From NCBI RefSeq assembly GCF_910592395.1, contig NC_088311.1, forward strand, positions 6,014,501 to 6,078,500: a stretch of DNA of 64,000 nt, written 5' to 3'. The first letter of the stretch is position 1. Every line of letters begins with the position of its first letter. The DNA is from Lineus longissimus (lineage: Eukaryota; Nemertea; Pilidiophora; Heteronemertea; Lineidae). Under the pieces are notes generated by a model that saw only the letters and a program-made list of their open reading frames with translations, did not search any database and had not been told where the DNA came from. The translations under genes and the position numbers were made by a program. Below are positions 1 to 12,784 of the stretch, one piece after another.

Positions 1-414
1 CATTGGCATTTGGCTCGATCTGAGTGCACCTTGTACAAGTGAGATAAAGAAGAAAACATACTTGTATCCTTGGGCATAGCAGCTGTCACCAATAAATCCG
101 TTAAAAGTATTCCCTCCATAGGTTTTGAGGAGAAAAATGGGCTTTAACATGCTTCAGAAAAGCAATATCATAATTACCTGCTTTGCTTCAAATCATTATC
201 AACTGCGTAAATAAAAAGAAACTCTTTAATCATCAAAATCGTCTTTGTAATGAAGAACTCAAAGCGTCACTAGCAAAAGCTTGTCCCATGAAAAAAAGTC
301 CAAGCGTTAAAGTTCTGCTATTGGCATGCTTGGTGAAAAAACGCTGTGAACAACTTCTCACAACTTTTTTCCAAGTGGCAAAACTTGATAAGCCTGGAAC
401 AGTATATCTCTTAC
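1..414. other. No supported gene
   Basis: Contains a 112-codon + strand frame (183-521) of Lys/Leu-rich composition overlapping the minus-strand exon candidate. I see no splice logic or family for it. Confidence 0.5.
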
Positions 415-517
415 CTGACTATCTTTTAATTTCTGTTTCTTTAGATGCAGTCTATGTAGAGGAGTTGATACTGAACTGGAGGTATTGGTTGTCTCACCAA
501 ACACTGAGAGAGTGGAG
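415..517 (-). CDS. Candidate internal exon, 103 nt, phase 2 to 0
   Basis: On the minus strand the acceptor TGGTCTATCTCTTAG is followed by 103 open nucleotides to AGTCAG|GTAAGAG. The peptide (STLSVFGETTNTSSSV..., then PLHRLHLKKQKLKDSQ) is Ser/Thr-rich and then basic. It lies in a frame open from 807, so the true 5' limit is uncertain. Its phase-2 start matches the phase-2 end of the 26.4-kb candidate. No family recognised. Confidence 0.27.
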
Positions 518-3398
518 CTAAGAGATAGACCAAAATCGAGGTGGCAGCTGAGACTTTGGTCAAAATGACACCTCCACTTGGCAGTGTTTGGAAGGACAAC
601 CAATCCAGTTCTAAAACACATAAAACTCGATATATATCTATATTTTATCATAACGTAATCAACTGATAATCCGCTTTGGATACATTTTATACCAACCCAA
701 GAGGTTACGTTTTCTAGGATCTTATTTTGAAATGTAAAATAGTGGTTACATGGTATCCCTGTGCCGGGGACACCATCGTCCAATGAATAGCCAGTGAATA
801 TCGACAATCGCAGAACAGCTTTCGTGACCCCTCTTTGACTTCGATGATAGCTCTGTCTTCATATTACTCACAATATACCAATAACTATACTATCGAGGGA
901 CATGCTTCGTTTTCGTATCGGAAAAGCGCACATTTCAGGCTTGCGTACGATGAAAAAAGACCAGACTACAACAATATCAGGAAACATGGATACGGCTCTA
1001 TTCTTTCATATGAAGCTTGCTCGGATAAGTTGGACAGAAACATGTCACCACGAGATTAAAACAAGACGGGTTGAGAGTGGAGGATGTTATTTAAAGAAAG
1101 GATTCAGAAAATCGCCACTACTTGGAGAGAAAAACCTACTTGAATAACCCAGACAATGGAGGAGAACATGATAATCAGTATACAAATACATGCACTTTAA
1201 AACTCAAACAAAACGCTTTCAATTCAGGAAGTTAATGAAATACAGAATCTTCAATTAACCAAATGGAGGAACCTTGGACTGTCATTTGATCAAAGAGGAG
1301 AAGTTTCTTAATAATGCCAGAATCAGTCCACATACTTCTAGCACTAAAAATTATCACTTCATGGTTGATAGCCAGGTTTGATACAAGCTATCATTGAGGA
1401 CGGAAAAAGAAAGCAAGAAGAAATAATTAAAGAAATAATACCTCAAAAAATAGATAAAAGTTTAAATACATCTACCACAAGAACCATGGATCAAACTAAA
1501 ACTAAAATTGGGTATGAGAAGAAACCTAAAGTTATACTTGAAAAGTTAAACTAAGTAACGTAACTCTTTCTCTTGCCCACCTTTACAGCAATGGTCTTAG
1601 CTTTTTCATTTCACTATAATATCTTGACCACGGCAGGATCCCCTGTACAAAGAAAAGGAATCATTGATACAAATTTGCTAAAATAACTTTTACACTATTG
1701 ATCAGAAGTAAAACAGTCACCCTTTTTGTGAAACTTTGAAGATTTGTTGATTCTTTTGGTGGTGGTTGAGGCCTGATATGGAAGGATATTCACAATAAAA
1801 GCCACCGTTACAAAACCATCTCACTATGATGACGCTGTGTTTGCAGTCCTCACATGACGACAGACTCACACAATGCGTTCTGTTATTAGACAAATGTTAG
1901 GTGGCCCAAAGAGGGTAGGGGCTGTTGTAGAATGAAACATTTTTAGAATATGTCACAGCAAAGTGGTTAAAGGGGACCCAGATGATGGTGTTGTCAGTAA
2001 TGGGACCTAAATAGTTAGTTTCATAAACAAGTTGCGAAATATAACATTGACTTCTTATCAAGAACGAACTCATAATTCTTGCCTGAAGGTGAAGTTAAGC
2101 TGTACTTAAAAGGAGGAACATCAATTGTATGGCTGCTGGCATGAGAAAAGGCCCCATAAGGCAACCATGTGTCATTCATTAGCTTTCAGGTTCTTGCATC
2201 TCTAAAGGTCAATGGATCACAAATTGTCTTAATAGGTTTGCTGTGGCTTCATCTCAGACCAACCTCAGAACTTTATTGTCATCATTCCACGCACGGAAGT
2301 TCTTGGGGTACAAACCAGGAGGAAGAGGACAACATCCTTGTCAGGTCATCTGCCAAGCTCACAAACAATACTTCGAAACATCTCAACACGACACTTCAAA
2401 TGGTTAAGACAAGATGAGGCCCAAGGGCCTGGCGCTCAGCTGAAATACATGGGTCAATGTACACAACATAGAAAGTAGTCTCTTTCAACCTCGATTCAAA
2501 AAAGTTTAAGAAACACCGAATTTGTCTAAAATTGTTTGTTTGCATGGCTAAAGATAGAGAGGAAATACCCCAACTTTGATCAATTCAAGGCACTTGCATA
2601 TTCAAGTGTTTGTTTTTCTTGTACACACACAACAATTTATAGAGTATTCAGGTCCCCAGCTAAGGACGGGATGGACCAGTTGAGAAAAAGTCTTTTGAAT
2701 CATCAACGACAACGTTTAGCAAACATGACCCATGAACACGACACTCGGCAAAAATCCCTACGATCAAAGCGAACGTTAGCACCCGGCAGCGAGGACAGCA
2801 CGTCATCTGCTTGCATCCTCCGATGACAAGCGATAGATTTTTTCAGCATTTTTGTCTCCTCATGACCATCATCAAGTGACATCAACATGAAGCATTGGGG
2901 GGAATAAGCCTTCATGTGTTTCCGAAATGTTGCCAGTTCACACTTGCCATGGGTTCTTTACAGGAAAATGGCACATGTGGAAATATGTAGCGTTGGCATG
3001 ATATTATGGCTGCTCTCGGGTTGTCGACAGGTTTTTTGAAAAAAATTTCTTGATGCCATGGAAGACAGTGTAAATCTGAGTACTGAACCAAGATTTGGGG
3101 TGAAAACATCAAAGTCTAGTTGATTGAGAGGGAATATCGTTTTCGTGATATTTGAAGAATTACCGCCAAACCAGCATTATCTATCAGATTATGTACCTAT
3201 CATCAATATCCCACATTTTCAGCGTTATATCACGCACAGTTTGCGGATGCAGACCACTTTAAAAATGCCTTGTACCCAGGTCTTACAGGCTTTGCAGTCC
3301 TATACATTCATGCTCATGGATGGTCATATGGGCCCTGGATCCAAGGCCCCTTTTTGAGTTTGATGGCAGAATTTAGCAAAAATGTACCAAATATTTGA
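518..3398. other. Non-coding, nothing recognised
   Basis: AT-rich single-copy-looking DNA with only short frames (up to 96 codons). The sequence just before 3399 flanks dispersed copy A and shows no obvious target duplication. Confidence 0.5.
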
Positions 3399-4543
3399 AT
3401 GAAATGGCCAGGGCCATTGTGCTCATCTCATGTGGAGGAAAGACGGATAAAGAGCATGGTATTGTGTCATGTAGTGTTAGGTTTGATGTAGGTCCAAGCA
3501 ATTACAATTTCCCCAAAATGGCCAATTTACAGTACATTCGACCTCTGTGACCTTGAAAAGTAGGCCAAATCAAAAAAGACCCGGGTGACACATTGAATGG
3601 TTGTTAGAATTAGATGTACCTATGATATAAAATTGGTGCCAATCGGGCAAGTAATTACTAGGAATAATGGCATTTTGAAGAATTTAGGATTTGGCCCCCT
3701 CCCTGGAGGCCAAACGGCAAATCAGATCGCACCAAACTTCGGTACCTGAGATCACCTGACCAAGGGGTACATGTGTACTTAATTTGTGATCAATAGTCAT
3801 TGCAGTTAAGAAACGTGCCATAGTTACGGCCTGACAGCCAATTTACGCCATTTGACCTCTGTGACCTTGACAAGAAGGTCAAATTAAAAACCTGTGTGAC
3901 ATATACTGTATGGTGGTTAGATGTACCCATGATATCAAATTGGTGGCAATCGGGCAAGAAGTTAAGGAATAATCACATTTTTAAGGTTTTTGGATTTTGC
4001 CCTCTGGTGGTCAAGTGGTGAATCATATTGGACCAAACTTCGGTCCCTGAGATCACCTGACTAAGGGGTAAATGTGTACCAAATTTGGGATCAATAGTCA
4101 TTGCAGTTTAGAAACGTGCCATCGTTACATCCTAACGGCCAATTTACACCATTTGACTTCTGTGACCTTGAAAAGTAGGTCAAATCAAAAACCCGTATGA
4201 TATGTGATGTATCCTTGCTAGGAGTACCTACCATAAAATTTTTATTGAAAACGGATCATTAATAAGAGACATATCACACTTTTTATGTTTTAAGTTTTGG
4301 CCCCCTGGTGGCCAAGTCATGAACCAGACCGGACTGAAATTCAGTGTCAGAGTACCTCTGACCTAGGGGGTCCTGTGTACAAAGTTTCAAGTTCATAGCA
4401 CAAGCGGTTAAGAAACGTGCCACACAGGATACGGACGACGACGGACGACGACGACGACGGAAGACGACGACGACGACGACGACGACGACAACGACGACGA
4501 CGGACACAGGGCTATCGTATAGACTCCCCTAACGGTGAGCCAA
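3399..4543 (+). mobile_element. Dispersed ~1.1-kb non-coding element, copy A, with GAC microsatellite near its 3' end
   Basis: It starts ATGAAATGGCCAGGGCCATT and ends GGTGAGCCAAAAA. The body is three divergent head-to-tail monomers: the marker GACCTCTGTGACCTTGA (third copy GACTTCTGTG) recurs at 3540, 3854 and 4155 (spacing 314 and 301). Each monomer holds 'CAATCGGGCAAG', 'GATCACCTGACCAAGGGGTA' and 'AAACGTGCCAT' type strings. The 3' part carries a GAC-rich microsatellite and then the terminal GGTGAGC. GCTCA near the start and its complement near the end form a short inverted terminal match (GCTCA(C/T)CTC / GAGGTGAGC in copy B). No protein is encoded, so it would be non-autonomous. Confidence 0.8.
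4430..4505 (+). repeat. GAC trinucleotide microsatellite
   Basis: Runs of ACGACG interrupted by GGACG and GGAAG, inside the 3' part of dispersed copy A. Apparent Ser/Val homopolymer frames here are produced by the repeat and are not genes. Confidence 0.95.
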
Positions 4544-4657
4544 AAACCATGAAGCGGTTGGAATTTTGAGCTGATTTTTACATGCAGCATCTGCAGGACA
4601 TCAACAACTACATTGGCAGTGTTTTATTGGTTCTGACATGTCTAGATATGTGCTCTG

Positions 4658-4725
4658 CTAACGGACGACGACGAACCACGGACAACACAGTGTCATATAA
4701 GCTCCCCAGAGGTGAGCTAAAACTC
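4658..4725 (+). repeat. Third, truncated 3' end of the dispersed element
   Basis: CTAACGGACGACGACGAACC ... CATATAAGCTCCCC ... AGAGGTGAGCTAAAA repeats the GAC-tract-plus-terminus module of copy A, ~180 bases downstream of it. It ends with the same GGTGAGCTAAAA as copy B. Confidence 0.6.
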
Positions 4726-7202
4726 TACTATGACACAAATGATACCATCAGAAAGAACTATTCAAAAGTTGCGTCTTTAAATGATTCATGGCTTGGGCAA
4801 TACCAGAGTGAGCATCAGATCTTGCGACTTGAAAAAATAACACATTCAAGTCACGAAGGATAGGTTTTTTTTCTGTCAGTGCACGTGCTTTGCAAGACTA
4901 GACTCTCAGCAATAGACTACCATACTGCAGCAGCTGACCAGGTTGCACCAGACCCTTACAACTCTGCCAAGGATACTTGGCCTGTCATTTACCAAGAAAA
5001 AAATATCGACTCAATCTGCCAACATTGGGGCAGCTGACTTTTTTGTTGCAAGCAATCAGGTGACACTGGAGTCTTTATCCATCCATCATAACCACAGAGC
5101 TGGTAGTCTATTTGTTTGAACACATGGAACATGAATAAATAATACCCAAACAATTTGCGGATATTGCCATTTGAAATCGGTGAAAGTTCCATGGTCGGTT
5201 ACTAGCACAATTTTTTTCACCCAATGATACAATAGCATGAACAGGCAATTAGCCATCCTTTCAGCGTGGTCAATTAAACTAAAAGCTTATGGACCGATGT
5301 GGTGTCCATGGGATATGGGGCGCAGTGGGCCAGAACGATGAAAATGGACTTGTCAGCTCGATACAGTCACATCAATATTCTCCCGGGATATCATCCGTCA
5401 GAAAATAATTCATGCATTCATCGCCAAGTGTGATTTCACAGCCAATATGGCTAAGTGCTTTCAAATGGTTTTCAAACCCCACTCGTTGTCATATACTGCC
5501 ATTTTTACCACCATGAGAATTTTATTATCTATCTGTTGCGTATTTTAATTGCCAGACACGGGGCTACTGAAGTCCTACCGAACTGGGTGTGGAAAACACT
5601 TCGTCCAAATGAAAGAGTTAACAAGTGCTGATGTTTGAAACCAATTGAGAAACTAGCTCTACTATGATACCTTTGTATCATACGACATGCAATGTCACAG
5701 ATTGGTAGATTGAGTAACGATTTGTTTGCGATAAATCCAACCCAAAGAAGAAGAAAACCTTGTTTTTCTTTTTAAGTCCCACTTGTTGCGACGGCAGGTG
5801 TAAAAGGAGACAATTATTACACCTTGAGAGGTGGAGCACTGAAATCTTGTATTACCACAAGCAGTTCCCGGTGGATTACTGGAAAAAATGTTACACCCTA
5901 AGGGAATGGTTTCTAGCCACTGGACCTGATGAGCATGTTAAAGGAAAACAGAAGTACCCTTTCAAAATTCATACCATGACTCAACCTAAAAGCTGCTATG
6001 CCATGTTTGCCAACTTGTGCACACCCCTCTTACTAAGAATACAACTTTCTTGCAATGTTTCATTGTTGTAGCCAATATCTAAAAGACTAAAGCTGTCCAC
6101 ATCTCAAATAAAGCACGGCAAATGTCGAAGTTTGCAAGGTAATCCTCTTCGAGTCTTAGGTTCCAGCAAGCAGGTGTTCTCTGGTAGGACATCTTAGCTC
6201 AAAATGCTAAAGCTTTTTTAACAATAAGAAGTTCCAAAGGATTACTGAGAACTTTCTTCCTAAGAAGAGAAGTCTAAGTTACTGGCATGAGTAGCCTTTA
6301 GTCATACTTTTCATGCTACCTGCTGTAATACGTTCTAACACTAATGACCTGCTAACGTTGGATTTCATTATGAAATTAGACTAAGTCAAGTAACTGTTAA
6401 AAACAGACAACTGATGATTCCCTAGTAGTATTCAACTGAGTTGCTCCCTCAGCCAACACTGACTGACACTGACAAATGAGCTATCTCAGCGATGCTGACA
6501 CACCAACAAAGTCTTAAACACCTCAAGCAGGTTGCTGCCACTGGCGCGCCAACGCTAATCTATCAATGATTCTAATCTAGACCCGGTATAAAGAGACGAG
6601 TCAGAAGGAATGGGGCAAAGACAAGAGGCTGTCATACGTATTGTTGCAGTGGCATTTAGTTTCAGGTTCAGCAAGGAAATGATCGAATCATCAGCATTAA
6701 GATCTTAACAATCGTAGCATTTTTTGTCAGATTTAAAAAAACGTAGGCATAGTGCTTTTGTGTTGGCATGTGGTGTTGTGTTGTTTTGTGTTATAGGAAA
6801 CTACAATGTTATATCTGGTTTAACTGGTATCGATTGGGAAGAGGAAGGTATGCCTATTGTTCACACCAATTCATGCAATGTATAACTGATAGAATGGAGT
6901 GAGGTTGGTCTTGTTGCAGGCATTTTCAGTTTCAATAAGGTGTTTTTTTAGTTCGGGATGAAACTTTGGATAGTTATCTTGTGATGAGCAGTAAGAGGCC
7001 GGATTACCTTTCTACCTTGAGCAGCTGATGCTTCTTTTAATTCGTGTAAACTGGAACTTACCTAAAAGATAAAATGTGCCAACAATTGTTAAAATGTTTG
7101 AAAACCTGGTACAAAATGATTGCTGAGAGATACAATGTACCAAGGAAGAAAACAGCAATACAGATGATGACTTTTCTCTTCCTCAGCAAGTTTGAGATTT
7201 TG
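4726..7202. other. Non-coding, nothing recognised
   Basis: Short frames only (longest 103 codons at 5760-6071, + strand), with no splice sites or domains that support them. Confidence 0.5.
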
Positions 7203-7262
7203 GGGAGTGTGGTGGCACAGGTGAAGGGCTTCTGACTTGTGATCGGAAGGTCGTGAATTCGT
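7203..7262 (+). repeat. tRNA-derived SINE head
   Basis: A-box-like TGGCACAGGTG (7213-7223) and B-box-like GGTCGTGAATTCG (7249-7261) at normal tRNA spacing, with ACTTGTGATCGGAAGGTCGTG between, as in tRNA-derived SINEs. It lacks acceptor-stem pairing, so it is not a functional tRNA. The following 100 bases contain a nested palindrome. Confidence 0.65.
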
Positions 7263-7297
7263 GGCTGGGCCAGTGCCACTCTGCATACTTTCAACTC

Positions 7298-7354
7298 GGA
7301 GCATACTGCGCTAGAGTTATAGGCCAGGCCTATAACAGTAGCACAGTATGCTCC
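7298..7354 (+). repeat. Nested palindrome: 10-bp inner arms with 1-nt loop, 11-bp outer arms
   Basis: Outer arms GGAGCATACTG (7298-7308) and CAGTATGCTCC (7344-7354) are perfect inverted repeats. Inside, GTTATAGGCC (7316-7325), A, GGCCTATAAC (7327-7336) is a second perfect inverted repeat. The 7-nt linkers on each side are unpaired, giving a hairpin with one symmetric internal loop. It follows directly after the SINE head. Confidence 0.85.
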
Positions 7355-9690
7355 TTGATTTAAAAAGAAAGATTTCTGGATCAGGCGCTGAAATATATTG
7401 CAAAGTACTTTGAGATTGTAACTATAAAGTGCATGAGAACTGACATTTATTTTTATTCTAAACCAATGGAGAAGAGCATTTATCCAATAAATTTATTTGG
7501 GAGTCTGACGATTGTTTGCTGTGGAAAACTCCTGGGGTTGACTTCACTTGAGGGACAGCAACATGAAATGGACTTGCTTTGGAAGTCAGTCAGAACAGTA
7601 ATGTACAAACGCTAATGGATGAGAGAAATCAAAATGGACCCAACGGGGGAATTGTCTACTAATGGATGAAATAAAATCCAATTTGGCAATAAAGCCATCC
7701 CTTCCCCATCAAAGCCAGCATTCCCCATTATTGCCGATCTGTACTGCTGCCATTAAGGCTGATAGGAATTTGTCATCATTTATTAATTACTAATCCAATA
7801 ACAACAAAATATCATCCATTTGTTTGTGCCTGAAACCATTAATTGGAGTAGTGCCGGCATTCTCCCTTCCATTGTTCTTTGGAAGGGCATGCTGACTGCA
7901 CAGTATCAAACAAAAAATTCCCATCCCTCTAAATTCTCAAAGGAGAAATGTAAAGTGTCCAGAAAGTGTGGAAAGGTCAACATCTCAATGCTCCGTGTCT
8001 TTATTTCTCTTCATCACTTGCCCGCAGGAAGACAGGCATTTTTCAAAAAATGATTATGAACTTGTCGCGAGATCAGGGCACACTAAAACTTACTCGCAGA
8101 AACACAGTCAAACCATTCCTCTTCGACCACATGGCAAAGAAAACCTGCAGCAAAAATACACTAAGCGGGAATTGTTGCTTCACTGGGCAATCAGTAACTG
8201 ATATCGCAACAATGGTAATCCTTTCACAAAGATTTTTACAATTTCTTTCACAAACCTGACCACGTCTCAAAATATCACCAAGAACGTGTTTGTTTGGTTT
8301 TCATGGCTGTTACCAAGGTTACCACAGGTTGGTGGCCATCTTGTAACTTCCTGTTCTTTCCCAGGAGAGTGGAACCCGATGTTTGATCCAGTTCTTGATT
8401 TTTTTTCTGGTCCATGGAGCCTACTGATGGATCGAATGCGATACCTCTGTCACAACAGAACGCTGCACTCGTTGGCGATTAAGGGAGGAACATAATCTCC
8501 CACTACATGTTCTGACGGAAATAGGACAAAAATAGTCAGGAGAACGATATCAAGCAAAAAATGAATCGAGACACCTTAAGGTATTCCCTGCATGGGTGCG
8601 ATGAGGTACCTCGATGCTGTTGATTTGGATTTGGTAGGTAGAATGATAAGTTGATCACCTTGAAGATGGCAGTATTGGGATAATCTTATAAGACACAGAC
8701 AGTACTTATGGAGCCTGGTCAGAATTGTGAAAAATAAGGGTTGGAGGTAGCACAAAAACGTTAACAAATGCTATTAAATTTGTTGATCCGGTCTTCGAGA
8801 AGATGTGGTTCGGAACTGGGCACACTTGAAAGCAGTCTTCCCGCTGACTGATGAAGATAGCTATGCTGGTTAACGTGGCTTGCACGTTGTTCTCGTAAGA
8901 TGAAATGCAGGGGTGTTCTCATAACGGTGATATGAATCACTCACAACTGAAACACACCTGCAGACAATACTACATTTTCTGTTTGTCTAATGTGAAATGC
9001 ACTTTACTGCAGAATTGCGGTGATTGTTTTAATGAGACTCTCCTAGCCCACGGGTGATAAGAAGGTAAGAATAATCACAGCTTCCTTCATGAATTGACGC
9101 ACAGAGACAACCCATCTTAGGAGGAACAACGTACAAATCACGTTAACCAGATCATCTCGGAGACCTTTCTGCAAAAACTTGCTGCTTCCCACGACATCGT
9201 CGTAGCCAAATGATTAGTTTTTCGAGTGATTACTGCTCCCTCATGATTCACTCTTTAAACATTGTAGATGCCATTCGGCTGGTAATTCATCTCACTTTAA
9301 GCCGAATCTAAGTAGGACCATTACTCAATCACGCCTTAGAACAGATTGGTCTTTCCACAGAGCAGGTTAGATGTAGTCCTACTTACTGGAGAGACTTCTC
9401 ATGAGGGTCGGGTGCCCTTTTCATCAGCAGAATCGAAGAATCTCAAGTTTCTACCCAACATTACTGTTTACCGATGACGTCCTCATCACCAATGTGTAAA
9501 ATCTGCATTGGTAACTCTGTCATAACAACCAACACTGTACATGCACAAACGGCAAATCACAAGCCAACTTGACTCCTCTTGTTTTGTATACCTTCTTTAA
9601 GGAGCGTGTCAAGGCTGGACACGGTTCGGGACGTGGTGATGACAATCGTAAGAAGACCCAGGGAGACATAGGCAGAACATATCTTGCTGG
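7355..9690. other. Non-coding, nothing recognised
   Basis: Several overlapping short frames at 7820-8270 on both strands cancel one another as candidates. No repeat longer than 20 bases was noticed. Confidence 0.5.
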
Positions 9691-9833
9691 GCCCAGTTGT
9701 TCAAAGCAAGTTTTGTCATTAATGCTGGCATTAACTTAAACTTAATGCGGCTTTTAGTCTATGGGCTTAACTGACGGAGATAATGGCAACTAAAGTAAAC
9801 GCCATTGCCAAAATTCGTTTTGAACAACCGGGG
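9691..9833 (+). mobile_element. Short MITE with GTTGTTCAAA ends
   Basis: The left end is GCCCAGTTGTTCAAAGCAAG and the right end, inverted, CCCCGGTTGTTCAAAACG. Between them are mirrored strings (CATTAATGC, GCATTAAC, CTTAATGC). About 143 bp with no open frame. The ends resemble a very widespread invertebrate MITE type; no certain target duplication is visible. Confidence 0.65.
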
Positions 9834-11960
9834 TCGTCTTTACTCTCAAAGGTCCAATCTAAAACAATCCCTGCACCTGAAAGAATCCTCTATGTCATAA
9901 CAATCACAGCTAAATCACTTCAAGCTAAAGAGGCCATCATCCTAATTCTTTGATGCCACTCACATAATTTTGCTGTTACACCACTTTGATCTCAGAACCT
10001 CTCTTATTTCCTCTAACAGCGTACTTTAAAATAGTTCCTATCAATCTCCTTGTTAAATCATCGTAAAATAATCCGTAAATGGTAAGCGCATATTAAATTG
10101 ACAGCGAGTAGAAAATACATGGTAAGGATGCGAAGTTAGTTATTTCAGGAATCGCTTGAATTTGCAATGAATACACGAGAGCAACAGGAAAGGGAAGTCA
10201 TGAACAAGGAGTGAGGACTAGCGAGAGGCAAATGAAGATTTGAATATGTTTAAATGTTGATCCATTGATTTGGAACAGATATCGGATACGGAAGTGTCTT
10301 TGGTGACAAATAGATGGGTAGGATGGTTAAGAATAATGAATTTTCAATTTTGTTTGAAAGAACTGGCCATCAGATTCTCAATTATTTCTACGAAACGCCA
10401 GTGATTGTTAATTTTCGAAGTCATTGAATTCACTGAAGAGGACAAACAACCTTAACAACTGATAAAACATGGTATACTGAACTGAATATTGGCCACTGTA
10501 AATGAGAAATTTGAGACACGCCAAGACTTGATCACTCCATATTCTAGGGATCTGATCCCAGACTACACTAAAGGTACCTCTTGTATTGAGAACAAGGCAT
10601 GAAAGGCGGCTACAAATCTGATCCCTGCAACCAGCGCAACTCCACGAAGTCAATAATGAAATCTGAGGATGTTTGCATCCGCAGCAGAATCTCTCTATCA
10701 GGGTCACCCTTGGAACTGGAAACTGATGTCCCTATAGTCAGGTGTCCTGAATAAATAGGTCTATTTAAATGGGATTGAAAAATTTGGAATGAAAAACAGC
10801 GTTCTTGGAGAGGGTGCCCTGCCAACAGAGTATACTCAAATCTCCTGAGAGCCTATCCCAACCTTTCCATCGTCTCATCGAGTGTTTCTCCCTTGATCAC
10901 CCCTACCGACTTCAGTGTGAGTATTAATAGTTCCTGTGATTTCTCAGAAGACAGCCCCGGAACCGGTAAGAATGACTAAAGGAGGCAAAGCTTTCAGGTG
11001 CTCTAAAGGTTACAATGGCGTATAAGCTGTCTGTCTTTCAGTGAGAGTGTATTGACGTTTCGGTTCTCTTCATGAGATCACGACGTGCTTTTCAAATAGG
11101 CACTGAGTCGGGCTCTGTATATCACTGACGTAAGGTTTCAACCCAATCGAACTGGCATTTTCCTTGGAATATCCCAATGTGACAAGACGCAAACTCGTCT
11201 GCCATGTGGTTCTTGCCAGGTTTTATTCATGCAACAGGACAATTCAAAGAACTTGCCAAAGGACGTTAGCAAATGGGGACATAAAGTCAAGAAAAGTCTT
11301 TTCAATTTTCATGTAGTTATGGTTTAAGTTGTCATCAGCTGTTCTTCAAGGGCTCATTTCTGGGAAAATCTGATGTGAATTTCAAATAATTTCAGTATAA
11401 ATTTGCACCGCGTCACCTATCATGAAACATAAAGCCAGAAGTCATTCAGCGGTGAATTGCCCAGCTGAATGTTATGGGATGTTGTGGCACTTGAGGCATT
11501 CTGATATTGACTAATCAATCCCGCAACTGGTAGAATCTCGAGTCAAAATGCGGCTGTATGGTGAACCATGGTTAGGCAAACTCATGGAATATGCCATTAT
11601 GACCAAGTAAACACTGGCCCATTACTACAAACATCACAAAATACACAATCATCGGGTAACTATGGTAACGCATGGACGCAGTTAAACACCAATTTATTTT
11701 ACGTGGAATCGACAATATTTTGATATGAACCGGAAGTATGAATGTTGTCCAGTGGCACTGGATTGCGGCGACATTACTTTTGGTGAATGAATGGACTCGG
11801 TGATCAAATGATGTCAAATATTGATTACTTTATCAGATATCGCCAAAAGCTCTTGCCTGAATTTGTCGCGTCAATGTTTTCCATGAAACAGGAAGCACAC
11901 ACATCAATTACATGAAAGGACGAAACCAAAACCTCATAATAAGCTAACCGGTAATTCATC
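9834..11960. other. Non-coding, nothing recognised
   Basis: Frames up to 99 codons on the minus strand (10408-10707) show no family features. A possible 18-nt microexon at 10948-10965 is discussed among rejected items. Confidence 0.5.
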
Positions 11961-12784
11961 ATGAAATGGCCAGGGCCATTGTGCTCACCTCATGTGGAGG
12001 AAAGATGGATAAAGAGCATGGTCTTGTGTCATGTAGTGTTAGGTTTGATGTAGGTCCAAGCAATTACAATTTCCCCAGAATGGCCAATTTACAGTACATT
12101 CGACCTCTGTGACCTTGAAAAGTAGGTCAAATCAAAGAAGACCCGGGTGACACATTGAATGGATGTTAGAATTAGATGTACCTATGATATAAAATTGGTG
12201 CCAATCGGGCAAGTCATTACTAGGAATAATGGCATTTTGAAGAATTTAGGATTTGGCCCCCTCCCTGGAGGCCAAACGGCAAATCAGATCGCACCAAACT
12301 TCGGTACCTGAGATCACCTGACCAAGGGGTACATGTGTACTTAATTTGTGATCAATAGTCATTGCAGTTAAGAAACATGCCATAGTTACGGCCTGACGGC
12401 GAATTTACGCCATTTGACCTCTGTGACCTTGACAAGAAGGTCAAATTAAAAACCTGTGTGACATATACTGTATGGTGGTTAGATGTACCCATGATATCAA
12501 ATCGGTGGCAATCGGGCAAGAAGTTAAGGAATAATCACATTTTTAAGGTTTTTGGATTTTGCCCCCTGGTGGTCAAGTGGTGAATCATATTGGACCAAAC
12601 TTTGGTCCCTGAGATCACCTGACTAAGGGGTAAATGTGTACCAAATTTGGTATCAATAGTCATTGCAGTTTAGAAACGTGCCATTGTTACATCCTAACGG
12701 CTAATTTACACCATTTGACCTCTGTGACCTTGAAAAGGAGGTCAAATCAAAAACCCGGAGGATATATGAGCTAAGAGGTGAGCT
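11961..12784 (+). mobile_element. Dispersed element, copy B (internally deleted)
   Basis: This is nearly identical to copy A over ~790 bp from ATGAAATGGCCAGGGCC to CAAATCAAAAACCCG. It then jumps directly to ATGAGCTAAGAGGTGAGCTAAAAA, so the rest of the third monomer and the GAC microsatellite are missing. Differences from copy A are mostly single substitutions spread evenly, as expected for two copies of one family. Confidence 0.85.

Noticed and set aside
358-807. Full 149-codon minus-strand frame as one gene
   Set aside because: The acceptor at 518 and donor at 414 argue that only 415-517 could be exonic. The rest reads like random translation.
4283-4590. Poly-Val and poly-Ser frames
   Set aside because: They are translations of the GAC microsatellite on the opposite strand.
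9000-9075. Exon with CTTTACTGCAG acceptor and GAAG|GTAAGAA donor
   Set aside because: All three frames are closed by stops.
10948-10965. 18-nt microexon (acceptor TGATTTCTCAG, donor CCG|GTAAGAAT, reading KTAPEP)
   Set aside because: The sites are good, but 18-nt matches of this quality occur by chance and no flanking exons are seen.
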